Shown piece by piece: positions 32,346 through 41,270 of a DNA stretch of 47,584 nucleotides. Below the pieces are notes generated by a model, which did no database searches, was not told the DNA's origin, and was given only the letters and a program-made list of their open reading frames with translations. The stretch's first letter is position 1, and every line of letters begins with the position of its first letter. The stretch is taken from assembly GCA_900539755.1 (NCBI GenBank), contig UQDC01000017.1, positions 1 to 47,584 on the forward strand, read 5' to 3'. The position numbers and the translations under genes were made by a program. Source of the DNA: an uncultured Alistipes sp. (GTDB lineage Bacteria; Bacteroidota; Bacteroidia; Bacteroidales; Rikenellaceae).

Positions 32346-32693
32346 CTACTCCTTTTTGTCCGAACCGTTTCGAATCTGGTTGATCTGGCCTACGAATTCT
32401 TGCCATGCGTCGTCCAATGCAGCAAGATATTGGTTGCCCTGTTCTGAAATGGTGTAATATTTACGGGGAGGTCCCTGCGGTGACTCTTCCCAACGGTAGG
32501 TGAGCAATCCCTGATTTTTCAGGCGAGTCAGGATGGGGTAGAGGGTTCCTTCTACGACAATCATCTCGGCGGCTTTAAGCTCGTTAATAATGACAGTGGC
32601 ATATGCGTCCTGTCGCGAGATGATTGACAGAATGCAGTATTCGAGAATCCCTTTCCGCATCTGTGCTTTGATATTATCTACATTTACTGGCAT
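32346..32693 (-). CDS. PadR-family transcriptional regulator
   Basis: A 115-residue winged-helix repressor. KAQMRKGILEYCILSIISRQ is the first helix pair, TLYPILTRLKNQGLLTYRW is the recognition helix and EESPQGPPRKYYTISEQG is the wing. PadR regulators are often induced by membrane-active compounds and partner with PspC-type genes in Gram-positives and Bacteroidota. It sits 10 bases after the small pspC gene, so both are translated from one mRNA and it probably represses the cluster. Confidence 0.93.
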   Translation of the reverse strand: MPVNVDNIKAQMRKGILEYCILSIISRQDAYATVIINELKAAEMIVVEGTLYPILTRLKNQGLLTYRWEESPQGPPRKYYTISEQGNQYLAALDDAWQEFVGQINQIRNGSDKKE

Positions 32694-32703
32694 GTCTGTA
32701 ATT

Positions 32704-33255
32704 TTATGCGTTCAACATATTGTCGTCGTGTTGTGAGGAGAGCGGGAGAACGATCCAAAGGATGATATAGACCACCATCACGATGCCTCCTGTAAAAAAC
32801 AGCAGAATGACCGAGAGTAAGCGTATCCAACGGGCTTCAATATCGTAGTAGTTGCCGATACCGGCACATACTCCGCCGATGATACGGTCGTATCGATCGC
32901 GCTGCAGCCGTCGGGGGGAAGAAACAGGTTGGTCCATAATCGTGTCGTCATTCATTGTGGTTTCAGTTGTATTGTGGTTTTCATTGGTGCGGATCGGATC
33001 GCCAAACTCTTTGGCATTGCCGATAATAGCGATCACACGATTTACGGCATTGATATCCACAACCTGAACTCTTGATGAGAGCTTTTCTTGAAACAGATCT
33101 GCAATACGATTTTCGATATCATCCATGATTTCGGTGCTTTCGTCTGCATTCAGACGGATGCTGATCTGATCGAGATACTCTTTTAGGGTTTCGTAAGCGT
33201 CTTCATCGATGATGAAGGGTCGTTTGCCGATGTTGACTCTGAATGTCTTTTTCAT
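32704..33255 (-). CDS. PspC domain-containing membrane protein (183 aa)
   Basis: The N-terminal module (MKKTFRVNIGKRPFIIDEDA ... STEIMDDIENRIADLFQE) matches the start of the 445-residue PspC protein. A short linker leads to the PspC domain (RRLQRDRYDRIIGGVCAGIG, NYYDIEARWIRLLSVILL) with helices ending at IILWIVLPLSS. It is the first gene of the cluster. No consensus promoter is obvious upstream, which would fit control by an alternative sigma factor. Confidence 0.9.
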   Translation of the reverse strand: MKKTFRVNIGKRPFIIDEDAYETLKEYLDQISIRLNADESTEIMDDIENRIADLFQEKLSSRVQVVDINAVNRVIAIIGNAKEFGDPIRTNENHNTTETTMNDDTIMDQPVSSPRRLQRDRYDRIIGGVCAGIGNYYDIEARWIRLLSVILLFFTGGIVMVVYIILWIVLPLSSQHDDNMLNA

Positions 33256-33625
33256 TTTTTTATGGTGTTAGTTGAGGTGGTTCAAGCAGGTTGCAACGAT
33301 TGTTTTGTTCCCTGGTTTGACACACTCTGTTAGGACTAAGTTTCGGTTCGGATCAGGATTGACCCTCAAAGAACCGTATTAGTCACGTGTATGCAAATTT
33401 TGTTCTAATTCGAAATTGTTGCATTGGGTGTCTGGTGTTATACTTTCCTCTATTTTTTCAGAAAGTGTGTTGCGGCAGGTTTGATCGCCAGGAGTTAAAG
33501 TACTCTTGCAGGCAATGCCCCTGCCGGTCACACAGACTCACTATAATTTACTCTACGTTGTATGGTTCGTTTTTTTTTTGACGGTTTACATATTGCTACC
33601 ATTGTCGCCTGGGGTTCTGTTTGGG
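33256..33625. other. Intergenic region between pspC and the TonB-type gene
   Basis: About 370 bases without a gene. It includes a 10-base T run near 33570-33580 and short GC inverted repeats (CGGCAGG near 33473 with CCTGCCG near 33521). No clear promoter was found. Confidence 0.35.
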
Positions 33626-36043
33626 CTATTGAGCGTTCAAACGTGATGTCTCTTCTGCTGCGCCTGATTCGACCCGTTTGTATTTTTGCTGTTTGCCGGC
33701 TTTGAAGTTGTATCGTATCGAGAAACCGGCCTGACGAAGCATATTGCAGACTACGGTCCGAGTGGTAGCTCCGTTATTGCTTGAGGTGACCTTTTGCAGT
33801 CCTGTGTTAAAAATGTCATTCACAAAGATGCTGGCAGTCAAACGATTTTTCCAAAACGACCGTTTGAAGCTGAGATTCACCATATACATGGGGTCAATAG
33901 TCATATTTCCAAATTCAAACTTGGACATATAGAAGCCACTCAGATCAATATACCATTTTTTTGCGACAGTAAAGGTGTTGTTCATGTTGGCTTGAATACC
34001 ACTTCTGAAATTTTTTTCACCATCTTGGATGGTGTTACGCATATTAAAGCCGGTCAGATTGGTGGTCATGCCCCACCACGGGGTGATCTGTGCTGGCAGT
34101 GATAAATTGGCGTACCACTGTGTTGAATTGGATATATTCTTGAACATGAATACGATAATATCTGAATTATCGGATGCACGCTCCATTACCTGTGCAATAT
34201 CATCTTTACGGATCTGTACTCCCAAATTTAAGGAGTATTTGCGGCCGAATATCCAGGAAAAGTTGATGTCGTTGGCAAAAACCGGTTGTAGTTTGGGGTT
34301 GCCGACCTGGTATGATGTTTCGGAGATGGGGGTGCGTACCGGAACCAAAGTCCAGAAACTTGGGCGACGAATACGTCGATTATAGCTCAGGACAAACATC
34401 TGGCTCTGCTTCTCGTTTAACGGCATCGAGAGATTGAAACTCGGAAACAGACTGAAATAGTTCTGTTTGTCAGCCACCATTGTGCTGTTGGTGGAGGGAA
34501 CAGCATATGTGTATTCGCCGCGTAACCCAAGAGCCAGCGAGAAGTTGTTCCGGAATCGGGTAGTGTAGCGGAAATAGACGGCACTGATGTTTTCGGTGTA
34601 ACGGTCATTGCCGCTCAGATCATTAATCGTTTGCCACAAATTGTTCTTGAAATATTCGTAAAGCCTGTTGTACTTCATGTCATTATAGGAGTATTTCAAA
34701 CCGGTCGCGATTTTTGAAACCTTTCCCACATGAATGTCAAAGTCTGCGTTGATCGTATATAAATTGTTCCCGGTTCCCACGTCACTCCGATAGGTGGTGT
34801 CGAATGTCATAAATCCGGTGTAGGTGCTGTTATAGTCGTTGTAGTCATCTTTTTGACTATTGTTGTAATCGAACATCAGTTTGAAGATGGACCCCAGTGT
34901 GTCGAGGTTGCGAAAATAGTTGGCCGAAACACTAACTCGCTGGTTGCTGGTCAAGAATCCATACTTGCTGGCAATGTTGGTAATGTTCCCGTTGTTATTG
35001 ATGGTCATGGCTCCATCGGTGCTGGATTGGTTGGGGTAGTTTGAATAATTTACCTCAAGACCAACACTCTGGGTCGGTGTGATGTCATAAACTCCTCCAA
35101 TTCGCAACCTCTCGCTGGTTCCCCGTCCGCCGTTCACTCCAGTCGAGTATTGTTCTGAAGTACCTTTGGTGTCGAAACTGTTTGTGCCTTCGGTGGTGTA
35201 GCCTGTTAATGAACGATCTACCGTAAAGTCTGTGTAAAGACTTAACTTGTTGTGACGGAATTTGATTGATGTCGCGGGGGCAACGCTCCAGATATTGCTG
35301 CGATCCAACGAGTGAGAATAGCGCAGGGATACCGAACCCTCCATGCCGTCGTTACGCTGTTTCCGCAAAGTGATTTTGACAATTCCTGAGGTCATGCTGG
35401 CATCGTACTCAACACCGGCATAGGGAATCACCTCAATTTTCAGGATATCTTCCGCCCTCAATGATTGCAGGTAAGCCAGCAAATCTTCACCGGTCTCTTG
35501 CAGTAGCCGTTCGTTGACCATAACACGAGTTCCGGTACGTCCGTTAACCGAGATTTCGCCTCGATTCGATACCCATACGCCGGGCGCCAGCATCAAGGCC
35601 TCTTTCCCATCCCGACCAATGGCCAATGGGGTATCGGCTAAGTTGATTACGTAACGGTCAGCCTCCCGGGTGATGAGATTGGCGGTAACCACTACTTCCT
35701 TTAAATCAACAGTCGAGGTGGACATTTCCAGTTTTCCGAGATCGTTTTTTGCACTGACCGTCAGATCTTGGTTGTACTCCTGATATCCGAGGAAGGTGAT
35801 TCGAAGGCTGTAATCGCCATGGGGTACTGTCAATTCGAATTTCCCGTTCTCGTCGGTGATTGTTCCGAAGAAGCGGGTGCTGTCCTTTTGATCCCGCATC
35901 TGAACGGTAGCATAATCCACCGGGTCACCTTGGTCGTTAACAACTTTGGCGGTCACGGTAGAGGAGGGTTGGTCTTGGGCAGTGGCATTTAGCGCTTGGA
36001 CTGCTGTCAGAAATCCAATTAGTGATATAAGAAGACATCTCAT
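33626..36043 (-). CDS. TonB-type outer-membrane beta-barrel protein with carboxypeptidase-like domain
   Basis: An 805-residue outer-membrane protein. A signal peptide (MRCLLISLIGFLTAVQALNA) precedes a carboxypeptidase regulatory-like domain (VTAKVVNDQGDPVDYATVQM ... LRITFLGYQEYNQDLTV), then a TonB plug (VVVTANLITREADRYVINLA, SVNGRTGTRVMVNERLL) and the OMP_b-brl_3-type barrel to about residue 780. The tail is polar. Proteins of this type, without a SusD partner, are common in Bacteroidota and their substrates are mostly unknown. The open frame reaches 36094; the ATG at 36043 gives the signal peptide. Regulated by the promoter and inverted repeat at 36156-36196. Confidence 0.88.
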   Translation of the reverse strand: MRCLLISLIGFLTAVQALNATAQDQPSSTVTAKVVNDQGDPVDYATVQMRDQKDSTRFFGTITDENGKFELTVPHGDYSLRITFLGYQEYNQDLTVSAKNDLGKLEMSTSTVDLKEVVVTANLITREADRYVINLADTPLAIGRDGKEALMLAPGVWVSNRGEISVNGRTGTRVMVNERLLQETGEDLLAYLQSLRAEDILKIEVIPYAGVEYDASMTSGIVKITLRKQRNDGMEGSVSLRYSHSLDRSNIWSVAPATSIKFRHNKLSLYTDFTVDRSLTGYTTEGTNSFDTKGTSEQYSTGVNGGRGTSERLRIGGVYDITPTQSVGLEVNYSNYPNQSSTDGAMTINNNGNITNIASKYGFLTSNQRVSVSANYFRNLDTLGSIFKLMFDYNNSQKDDYNDYNSTYTGFMTFDTTYRSDVGTGNNLYTINADFDIHVGKVSKIATGLKYSYNDMKYNRLYEYFKNNLWQTINDLSGNDRYTENISAVYFRYTTRFRNNFSLALGLRGEYTYAVPSTNSTMVADKQNYFSLFPSFNLSMPLNEKQSQMFVLSYNRRIRRPSFWTLVPVRTPISETSYQVGNPKLQPVFANDINFSWIFGRKYSLNLGVQIRKDDIAQVMERASDNSDIIVFMFKNISNSTQWYANLSLPAQITPWWGMTTNLTGFNMRNTIQDGEKNFRSGIQANMNNTFTVAKKWYIDLSGFYMSKFEFGNMTIDPMYMVNLSFKRSFWKNRLTASIFVNDIFNTGLQKVTSSNNGATTRTVVCNMLRQAGFSIRYNFKAGKQQKYKRVESGAAEETSRLNAQ

Positions 36044-36155
36044 AGGTAGTTGGGCTTTAGGGCATTTCTCCGAATCGGTTTGAAAGGAAATCAATCTATT
36101 GGCGATCGGTTTTTGTGAGGCCAGGCTATGTTAATGTTTGTTTACAGGTTTTCTT

Positions 36156-36196
36156 GTATTGCAAATATATGTAAATAATTTGGTATTATGCAATAC
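36156..36196. promoter_or_regulatory. Inverted repeat flanking the minus-strand promoter
   Basis: GTATTGCA (36156-36163) and TGCAATAC (36189-36196) are perfect complements with centres 33 bp apart, about three helical turns. One arm overlaps the -33 TTG and the other the end of the -7 box, an arrangement suited to a dimeric repressor or DNA loop. Confidence 0.5.
36162..36193 (-). promoter_or_regulatory. Promoter of the TonB-type gene
   Basis: On the minus strand TTG (complement of 36191-36193) and TATATTTG (complement of 36162-36169) are 21 bases apart, a full match to the Bacteroidota consensus. The leader would be about 110 bases. Confidence 0.8.
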
Positions 36197-36736
36197 ATAG
36201 ATATGTAAAATTTGAGAATATTTTATTGGTAAAAGTATTTTATTTTCGTTTGATTGTGTGTATTGAGTTGTAAATGAGGAATGTAATATTTTTAAGATTG
36301 GCGTAAAAATGATAATGACGCTGTGTTTTTTTTATTCCCGGAATCTAAAAAAAAGTGGACGAAGGGGGGGCTGAGCTATTCGGTCGGGTTGTTACGGTTG
36401 TAGAAAGAGCAATGGTTTATTCAATATTAGATGTGTTGTAGGCTTGGCGGAGTGCTGTTGGACGATTTTTATGTTGTCGACAGGTAAAGGAGATTGATAT
36501 GCAATATTTTGTGTGCGGCATTCGAAGGGAGGGCTAAGAATAAATGGGGAGGTGAGGGCTACGTAGAAGAGAGGCATAAAAGATAGGCGTAGCGATTATA
36601 GGGCGGTGGCGGAGTTCCAAAGAGGTGGCTGAGGGAAAAAGAGATGGGGTAAGAAGCGGTCGTGTGAGGGTGCGAGGAGGTGCGGGCGCTTGGTATATAA
36701 TTTGCGTTACTTTAGGTCAAAATAAAACTTACCATC

Positions 36737-37327
36737 ATGGCACAGAAAGAATCAGAAAAGAAAATAGTTGACAACGAGGAGGTTAAAAATGAGACTGAAG
36801 CTCAGCAGACCACAGCAGAGGCTTCAGCGGAAACTCCTGAATCTGACAACATGGCAGAGGCCACAGAGGATGCCGGTGACAAATCGACACAGTTGGCAGA
36901 TGCTGTAAAAGAGTGGCAGGACAAATATTTGCGTTTGAGTGCCGAATTTGACAATTATCGGAAGCGTACCCTGAAGGAGAAAATGGAGTTGGTGGCTACC
37001 GGAGGTGAAGATGTCATCAAGTCGCTGTTGGGAGTGATGGATGATATTGATCGGGCATTGGCAGCCATGGAGACAGCTAAGGATGTCGATTCGGTACGTC
37101 AAGGTGTTGTCTTGATTCATCAGAAATTGATGGATACCCTTCGGGCTCGTGGGCTCGAGGAGATTGAGGCTATAGGTCAAGAGCTGGATACCGATCTGCA
37201 TGAGGCTGTGGCCAAAGTTCCAGTCCAAGAGGAGGAGAAAAAAGGTAAAATTATCGATGTGGTACAGAAGGGTTACAAACTGAAAGATAAGGTGACCCGT
37301 TATGCAAAAGTTGTGGTTGGCGAATAA
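36737..37327 (+). CDS. grpE: Nucleotide exchange factor GrpE
   Basis: A 196-residue protein that releases ADP from DnaK. The N-terminal 55 residues are acidic and disordered. A long coiled coil (KEWQDKYLRLSAEFDNYRKR) leads to the beta domain with GLEEIEAIGQELDTDLHEAV and the strand pair ending VTRYAKVVVGE. Length is normal. It is 51 bases upstream of dnaJ on the same strand, a standard heat-shock pair; dnaK lies elsewhere. Confidence 0.95.
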   Translation: MAQKESEKKIVDNEEVKNETEAQQTTAEASAETPESDNMAEATEDAGDKSTQLADAVKEWQDKYLRLSAEFDNYRKRTLKEKMELVATGGEDVIKSLLGVMDDIDRALAAMETAKDVDSVRQGVVLIHQKLMDTLRARGLEEIEAIGQELDTDLHEAVAKVPVQEEEKKGKIIDVVQKGYKLKDKVTRYAKVVVGE

Positions 37328-37378
37328 GCGCCAATGAACACGACAAGATAAGAGGGAGAGTAAGGAGAGAGAAAGGTT

Positions 37379-38542
37379 ATGGCAAAGAGAGACTACTATG
37401 AAGTGCTTGGTGTCGATCGCGGAGCGAGTGCCGATGAGATCAAAAAGGCATACCGCAAGGCGGCATTGAAGTACCACCCGGATAAAAACCCTGGCGATAA
37501 AGAGGCTGAAGAGAAGTTCAAAGAGGCTGCCGAGGCTTATGATGTTTTAAGCAACCCCGATAAGAAGGCCCGTTACGATCAGTTCGGACATGAAGGTATG
37601 AATGCCGGAGCAGGTGGCTTTGGCGGAGGCTTCAGTGGCGGCGGTTTCTCCATGGAGGATATTTTCAGTCAGTTCGGCGATATTTTTGGCGGACATTTTG
37701 GGGGCGGTTTCGGAGGCTTTGGCGGTTCGAGCCGTGGTGGACGTCGGGTCAATCGAGGATCTGATTTGCGTATCAAGGTGAAATTGAGCCTGAAAGAGGT
37801 CGTTAACGGTACTACCAAGAAACTGAAGATCAATAAAGATATTGCTTGTGATCAGTGTGGTGGAACAGGAGCCAAAGACAAAGATTCTTACACGACCTGT
37901 AAGACATGTAACGGTGCAGGTTATGTGTCGCAGGTGGTGAATACCTTCTTTGGTCGTACTCAGACAACACAACCTTGTCCGAACTGTCATGGTGAAGGTA
38001 AGGTAATTACCAGTCCTTGCCCGAAATGTCATGGTGAAGGTGTCGTTCGAGGAGAAGAGGTGATCGAAATCAAGATCCCGGCTGGCGTTGGCGAAGGTAT
38101 GCAGCTTTCGGTCAGCGGAAAAGGTAATGCAGCACGCCATGGTGGGGTTCCGGGAGATCTGCTGGTGCTGATCGAAGAGGAGCCGGACAAAGAGTTGGTG
38201 CGTGATGGCAATGATTTGATTTACAATCTGAATTTGACTATCCCGCAGGCTGTTTTGGGTGCTTCTGTTGAGATTCCGACAGTTGATTCTCGTGCCAAAG
38301 TGAAGATCGAGCCCGGAACACAAGCAGGTAAAGTTTTGCGTTTGCGTGGCAAGGGTGTGCCTGATGTGAACGGTTACGGCCGAGGAGATCTGTTGGTTGT
38401 GATCAATATCCCGATCCCGACTCGTGTCAATGCGGATGAAAAGAAGCTGCTTGAACAGCTTGCGCAAAGCGATAATTTCAAACAGGCCGCATCCACTTCC
38501 GGCGGAAATATTTTTGACCGGATGAAGAGCTTTTTCCGATAA
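37379..38542 (+). CDS. dnaJ: Chaperone DnaJ
   Basis: A 387-residue type I J-protein. The J domain (1-70) has the YHPDKNPGD motif. It is followed by a Gly/Phe-rich linker (about 75-125, GGFGGGFSGGG), the zinc region with four CxxCxGxG repeats (CDQCGGTG, CKTCNGAG, CPNCHGEG, CPKCHGEG) and two substrate-binding beta domains. It recruits and stimulates DnaK. All four zinc repeats are intact. It shares a transcript with grpE. Confidence 0.97.
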   Translation: MAKRDYYEVLGVDRGASADEIKKAYRKAALKYHPDKNPGDKEAEEKFKEAAEAYDVLSNPDKKARYDQFGHEGMNAGAGGFGGGFSGGGFSMEDIFSQFGDIFGGHFGGGFGGFGGSSRGGRRVNRGSDLRIKVKLSLKEVVNGTTKKLKINKDIACDQCGGTGAKDKDSYTTCKTCNGAGYVSQVVNTFFGRTQTTQPCPNCHGEGKVITSPCPKCHGEGVVRGEEVIEIKIPAGVGEGMQLSVSGKGNAARHGGVPGDLLVLIEEEPDKELVRDGNDLIYNLNLTIPQAVLGASVEIPTVDSRAKVKIEPGTQAGKVLRLRGKGVPDVNGYGRGDLLVVINIPIPTRVNADEKKLLEQLAQSDNFKQAASTSGGNIFDRMKSFFR

Positions 38543-38891
38543 AAAACGGTGAATAAGCGTGTGGTCGGATGTCAGAATGTGTGGCAGTGGTGATGTCGGA
38601 GCATCGGTGCAAAAGAGGGCGGATCTTTAGGGTCAGCCGATCATAATGCATCATTTTTGAAGACAGACTTGTGTTACTGTAGGTTTTGACATCAAGACGT
38701 GTACATTAAAATATAGACGGGGATAGACTGGAGGGAGAGGTTCTCTTTTTGGAATATACCGTGGAATATTTGGGTTTGCGGACTGTTTTTCGAGGAATCG
38801 TAAAATAGTTCGCAAACTGTTTTTATCTTTGTAACTTAAACCCGAATTATACTGAAAACAGCCCAAAGAGCGTTGAGGCAACGTTTCGTGT
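38543..38891. other. Intergenic region dnaJ / mutL cluster
   Basis: No gene supported. It contains the terminator at 38774-38830, within whose T run the -7-like TATCTTTG (38824-38831) is embedded. Confidence 0.45.
38774..38830 (+). terminator. Terminator with overlapping -7-like box
   Basis: GTTTGCGGACT (38774-38784) pairs with AGTTCGCAAAC (38807-38817) over 11 bp with one G-U pair and a 22-base loop, then TGTTTTTATCTTT. The T run contains TATCTTTG (38824-38831), a match to TAnnTTTG that could start the mutL unit. No -33 TTG at the right spacing was found. Confidence 0.6.
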
Positions 38892-39095
38892 ATGAACGAG
38901 CAGGAAAATAACCAAAAGTCTGTTGACATGCAGGTTGAGGAGGAGACTCCTCAAGAGTGGCATCTGCATCTGCGTCGTGGAATCGTCGCCCGTCGTATGC
39001 AGGGACGCCGTCGCCATCGCAGTATGGTGGTGCGGATGTTGGTCTTGTTGGCAGCGATTTTGTGGGTGCTGTTTTTGGTGTTGGTGAGTCGTTAG
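38892..39095 (+). CDS. Small single-helix membrane protein (67 aa)
   Basis: The product has an acidic N-terminus (about 1-25), an Arg-rich stretch (HLRRGIVARRMQGRRRHRS) and one C-terminal hydrophobic helix (MVVRMLVLLAAILWVLFLVL). The positive-inside rule would place the N-terminus in the cytoplasm. It starts 54 bases after a likely -7 box and ends 16 bases before mutL, so it is probably the first gene of that transcript. I do not recognise a family. It is too short to exclude chance, but position and composition favour a real gene. Confidence 0.6.
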   Translation: MNEQENNQKSVDMQVEEETPQEWHLHLRRGIVARRMQGRRRHRSMVVRMLVLLAAILWVLFLVLVSR

Positions 39096-39111
39096 GTAGG
39101 AGAGAAGACCA

Positions 39112-41253
39112 ATGGAAATCCAGAAAATTCAAGTATTGCCGGATGGCGTGGCTAATCAGATTGCTGCAGGAGAGGTTGTGGGACGACCTGCTTCTGTGGT
39201 CAAAGAGCTGATGGAGAATGCTGTCGATGCGGGCAGTACCTCCGTCAAGGTCAATTTCCGAGAAGGTGGACGTGGTTTGATTCAGGTGATCGATAACGGT
39301 TGCGGTATGAGTGCTGCGGATGCCAAGCTGGCATTTGAACGCCATGCCACTTCGAAAATTCGTTCGGTCGATGATCTTTCACAACTGCACTCTTTTGGAT
39401 TCCGAGGGGAGGCGCTCCCGTCGATCGCTGCAGTGGCGGAGGTCGAGGTGAGAACCCGTACTGCCGATGACGAGGTGGGAACCTGCGTGACGATTAACGG
39501 TGGAAAATTTGTGTCGCAGGAGCCGGTACAGACTCCACAAGGAACGCAGTTCCTGGTTAAAAACCTGTTCTATAATGTGCCGGCACGTCGTCGCTTTCTT
39601 AAAGAACCGCATATCGAGGCACGTTATCTGACTGCTGAGTTTCAGCGGGTCGCTTTGTGTTATCCAGAGATCGCGTTTGCCTTATACAATAATGATTCTC
39701 CAGTGTATAACCTGTCCAAAGGTAATTTGCGGCAACGTATAGCCGGAGTTTGCGGTAAGGATTTGGCCAACAATTTGCTGGAGGTTTCGGTCGATACCTC
39801 GATTATTAAAATCGAAGGGTATGTGGGGCATCCGTCGGTGGCTCGCAAAACCAAACACGAACAGTATCTGTTTGTGAACGGTCGTTATTTTCGTTCGCCC
39901 TATTTCCACAAGGCGATCATGCAGGCTTACGATAAGTTGATCTCACCGGATACACAACCTCCCTATTTCTTATATATGAGGGTGGCTCCGGAACGGATCG
40001 ATGTCAATGTTCACCCGCAAAAGACTGAAATTAAGTTTGAGGAAGAGCAGGCGATTTGGCTGATTTTTAATGCTGCGGTTCGGGAATCTTTGGGTAAGTT
40101 GGGAGTTGTGCCATTGATGGATTTCGAGATGGACAACTCGATTGATATACCGGTCTATAAGCAAGGCACGATCTATCGTGAACCGGATACAGGGGCCAAT
40201 CCTGCGTTCAATCCCTTTACATCTGATCACGTAGCGAGTCATACGCAGCCGTTGCGGTCTGTAGGCGGTGGGGTGTCATCGCGTCGCAGTGAATCATTGG
40301 ATGGTTGGCAACAGCTTTATGAGATCGATTCCCGAGCTGGTGTGGATCGTGATCTGACTGAGCGTTTCAATGAGATGGATAGTTCCATGCAGGCTTTCTT
40401 GGATGGAACGCCAGAGCCGGAGCTGGACGTGAAAGCGGAACCGCTTCAACAACGTTTGGATCTGGATTTGGCTACGGGATTCCGGGGACAGTTAAAACTG
40501 ACGGATCGTCTCTATGCTACGGCATTGGGAGATGCGTTGGTGGTGGTGGACGTGGAACGGGCCCGTGAACGGGTGCTGTTCGAACGCTATTTGTGCCTGC
40601 TGGGCAACAATGCAGCAGTTAGCCAACAATTGTTGTTCCCTGAGGAGGTGACCTTTTCTCCTGCAGACGGAGCTGTGATGATGCAGATCAAAGAGGAGCT
40701 TTCGGCATTGGGCTTTGAATTTGAGCCTCAGCCAGCATCTGTTCGGGCCGAGAAAACTGATGATAAAGAGGAAGAAGCGGTTGCTGATTTGATAGAAAGT
40801 GAGATGCCAATATCGACTCAGTCGGACCAGTTTAAAGAGATAGAGAGTTCTGTTACCGGTGCCGCAGATGTCGGAGTGTTGGGAGCCGAGCAGGAATCCC
40901 AGTGGGTGGAGTACGATTCAAAGGCGATGGAGAACAACATGGAGCCTGGTGATGACGTTACTTTCGTGGTGACGGGGATTCCGCCTGAATTGCCGGCCGG
41001 TATGTTGCGTGATGCGTTGCATGAGGTGTTGACACGTGTTCATGAACTGGGCGAGGTGCCGTATCAACAAAAATTACAGGATATGGCGGCGGTTTTGGTA
41101 CGTCGCGGGGCTTCATCGGCTGCACGTATTGATGAGGCTGCTGTTGGAGCTTTATTGGATGAACTGGCTTCGTGCAGTGAACCGGCATTCACTCCGTCAG
41201 GAAAGCCTGTGCTGATCCGTATTGGCGGTGAGGAATTGGCCAAACGATTTTAA
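39112..41253 (+). CDS. mutL: DNA mismatch repair protein MutL
   Basis: A 713-residue mismatch-repair matchmaker. The GHKL ATPase core is intact: VANQIAAGEVVGRPASVVKE with the ELMENAVDAG helix, the DNGCGM motif, the GFRGEALPSIAAV lid and the second ATPase domain to about residue 330. A linker of about 100 residues leads to the dimerisation domain. The usual endonuclease motif (DQHAxxE) reads DVERARERVLFE at 480-491, so its Gln and His are replaced, and the metal site near residue 663 reads VRRGASSA. Nicking activity is therefore doubtful. The rhomboid gene follows 17 bases downstream. Confidence 0.95.
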   Translation: MEIQKIQVLPDGVANQIAAGEVVGRPASVVKELMENAVDAGSTSVKVNFREGGRGLIQVIDNGCGMSAADAKLAFERHATSKIRSVDDLSQLHSFGFRGEALPSIAAVAEVEVRTRTADDEVGTCVTINGGKFVSQEPVQTPQGTQFLVKNLFYNVPARRRFLKEPHIEARYLTAEFQRVALCYPEIAFALYNNDSPVYNLSKGNLRQRIAGVCGKDLANNLLEVSVDTSIIKIEGYVGHPSVARKTKHEQYLFVNGRYFRSPYFHKAIMQAYDKLISPDTQPPYFLYMRVAPERIDVNVHPQKTEIKFEEEQAIWLIFNAAVRESLGKLGVVPLMDFEMDNSIDIPVYKQGTIYREPDTGANPAFNPFTSDHVASHTQPLRSVGGGVSSRRSESLDGWQQLYEIDSRAGVDRDLTERFNEMDSSMQAFLDGTPEPELDVKAEPLQQRLDLDLATGFRGQLKLTDRLYATALGDALVVVDVERARERVLFERYLCLLGNNAAVSQQLLFPEEVTFSPADGAVMMQIKEELSALGFEFEPQPASVRAEKTDDKEEEAVADLIESEMPISTQSDQFKEIESSVTGAADVGVLGAEQESQWVEYDSKAMENNMEPGDDVTFVVTGIPPELPAGMLRDALHEVLTRVHELGEVPYQQKLQDMAAVLVRRGASSAARIDEAAVGALLDELASCSEPAFTPSGKPVLIRIGGEELAKRF

Positions 41254-41270
41254 ATTAAAAAAACGATTGT

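Larger units (their letters stand above)
36044..36736. other. Divergent intergenic region TonB-type gene / grpE
   Basis: About 690 bases. It holds the minus-strand promoter and inverted repeat at 36156-36196, AT-rich DNA to 36360 and a purine-rich stretch 36360-36690. A 61-codon minus-strand open frame (36392-36577) lacks any coding signal. For grpE only a weak TACTTTAG at 36708-36715 resembles a -7 box. Confidence 0.45.

Noticed and set aside
32109..32447. 112-codon plus-strand frame antisense to padR
   Set aside because: It overlaps the well-supported padR gene and has the Cys/Phe/Leu-rich look of an antisense shadow.
33560..33600. Ten-base T run as a terminator of the TonB-type gene
   Set aside because: The adjacent sequence cannot form a stem on the minus strand, so it is only a homopolymer.
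36392..36577. 61-codon minus-strand frame upstream of grpE
   Set aside because: There is no signal for start or domain and the stretch is purine-biased, which opens frames by chance.
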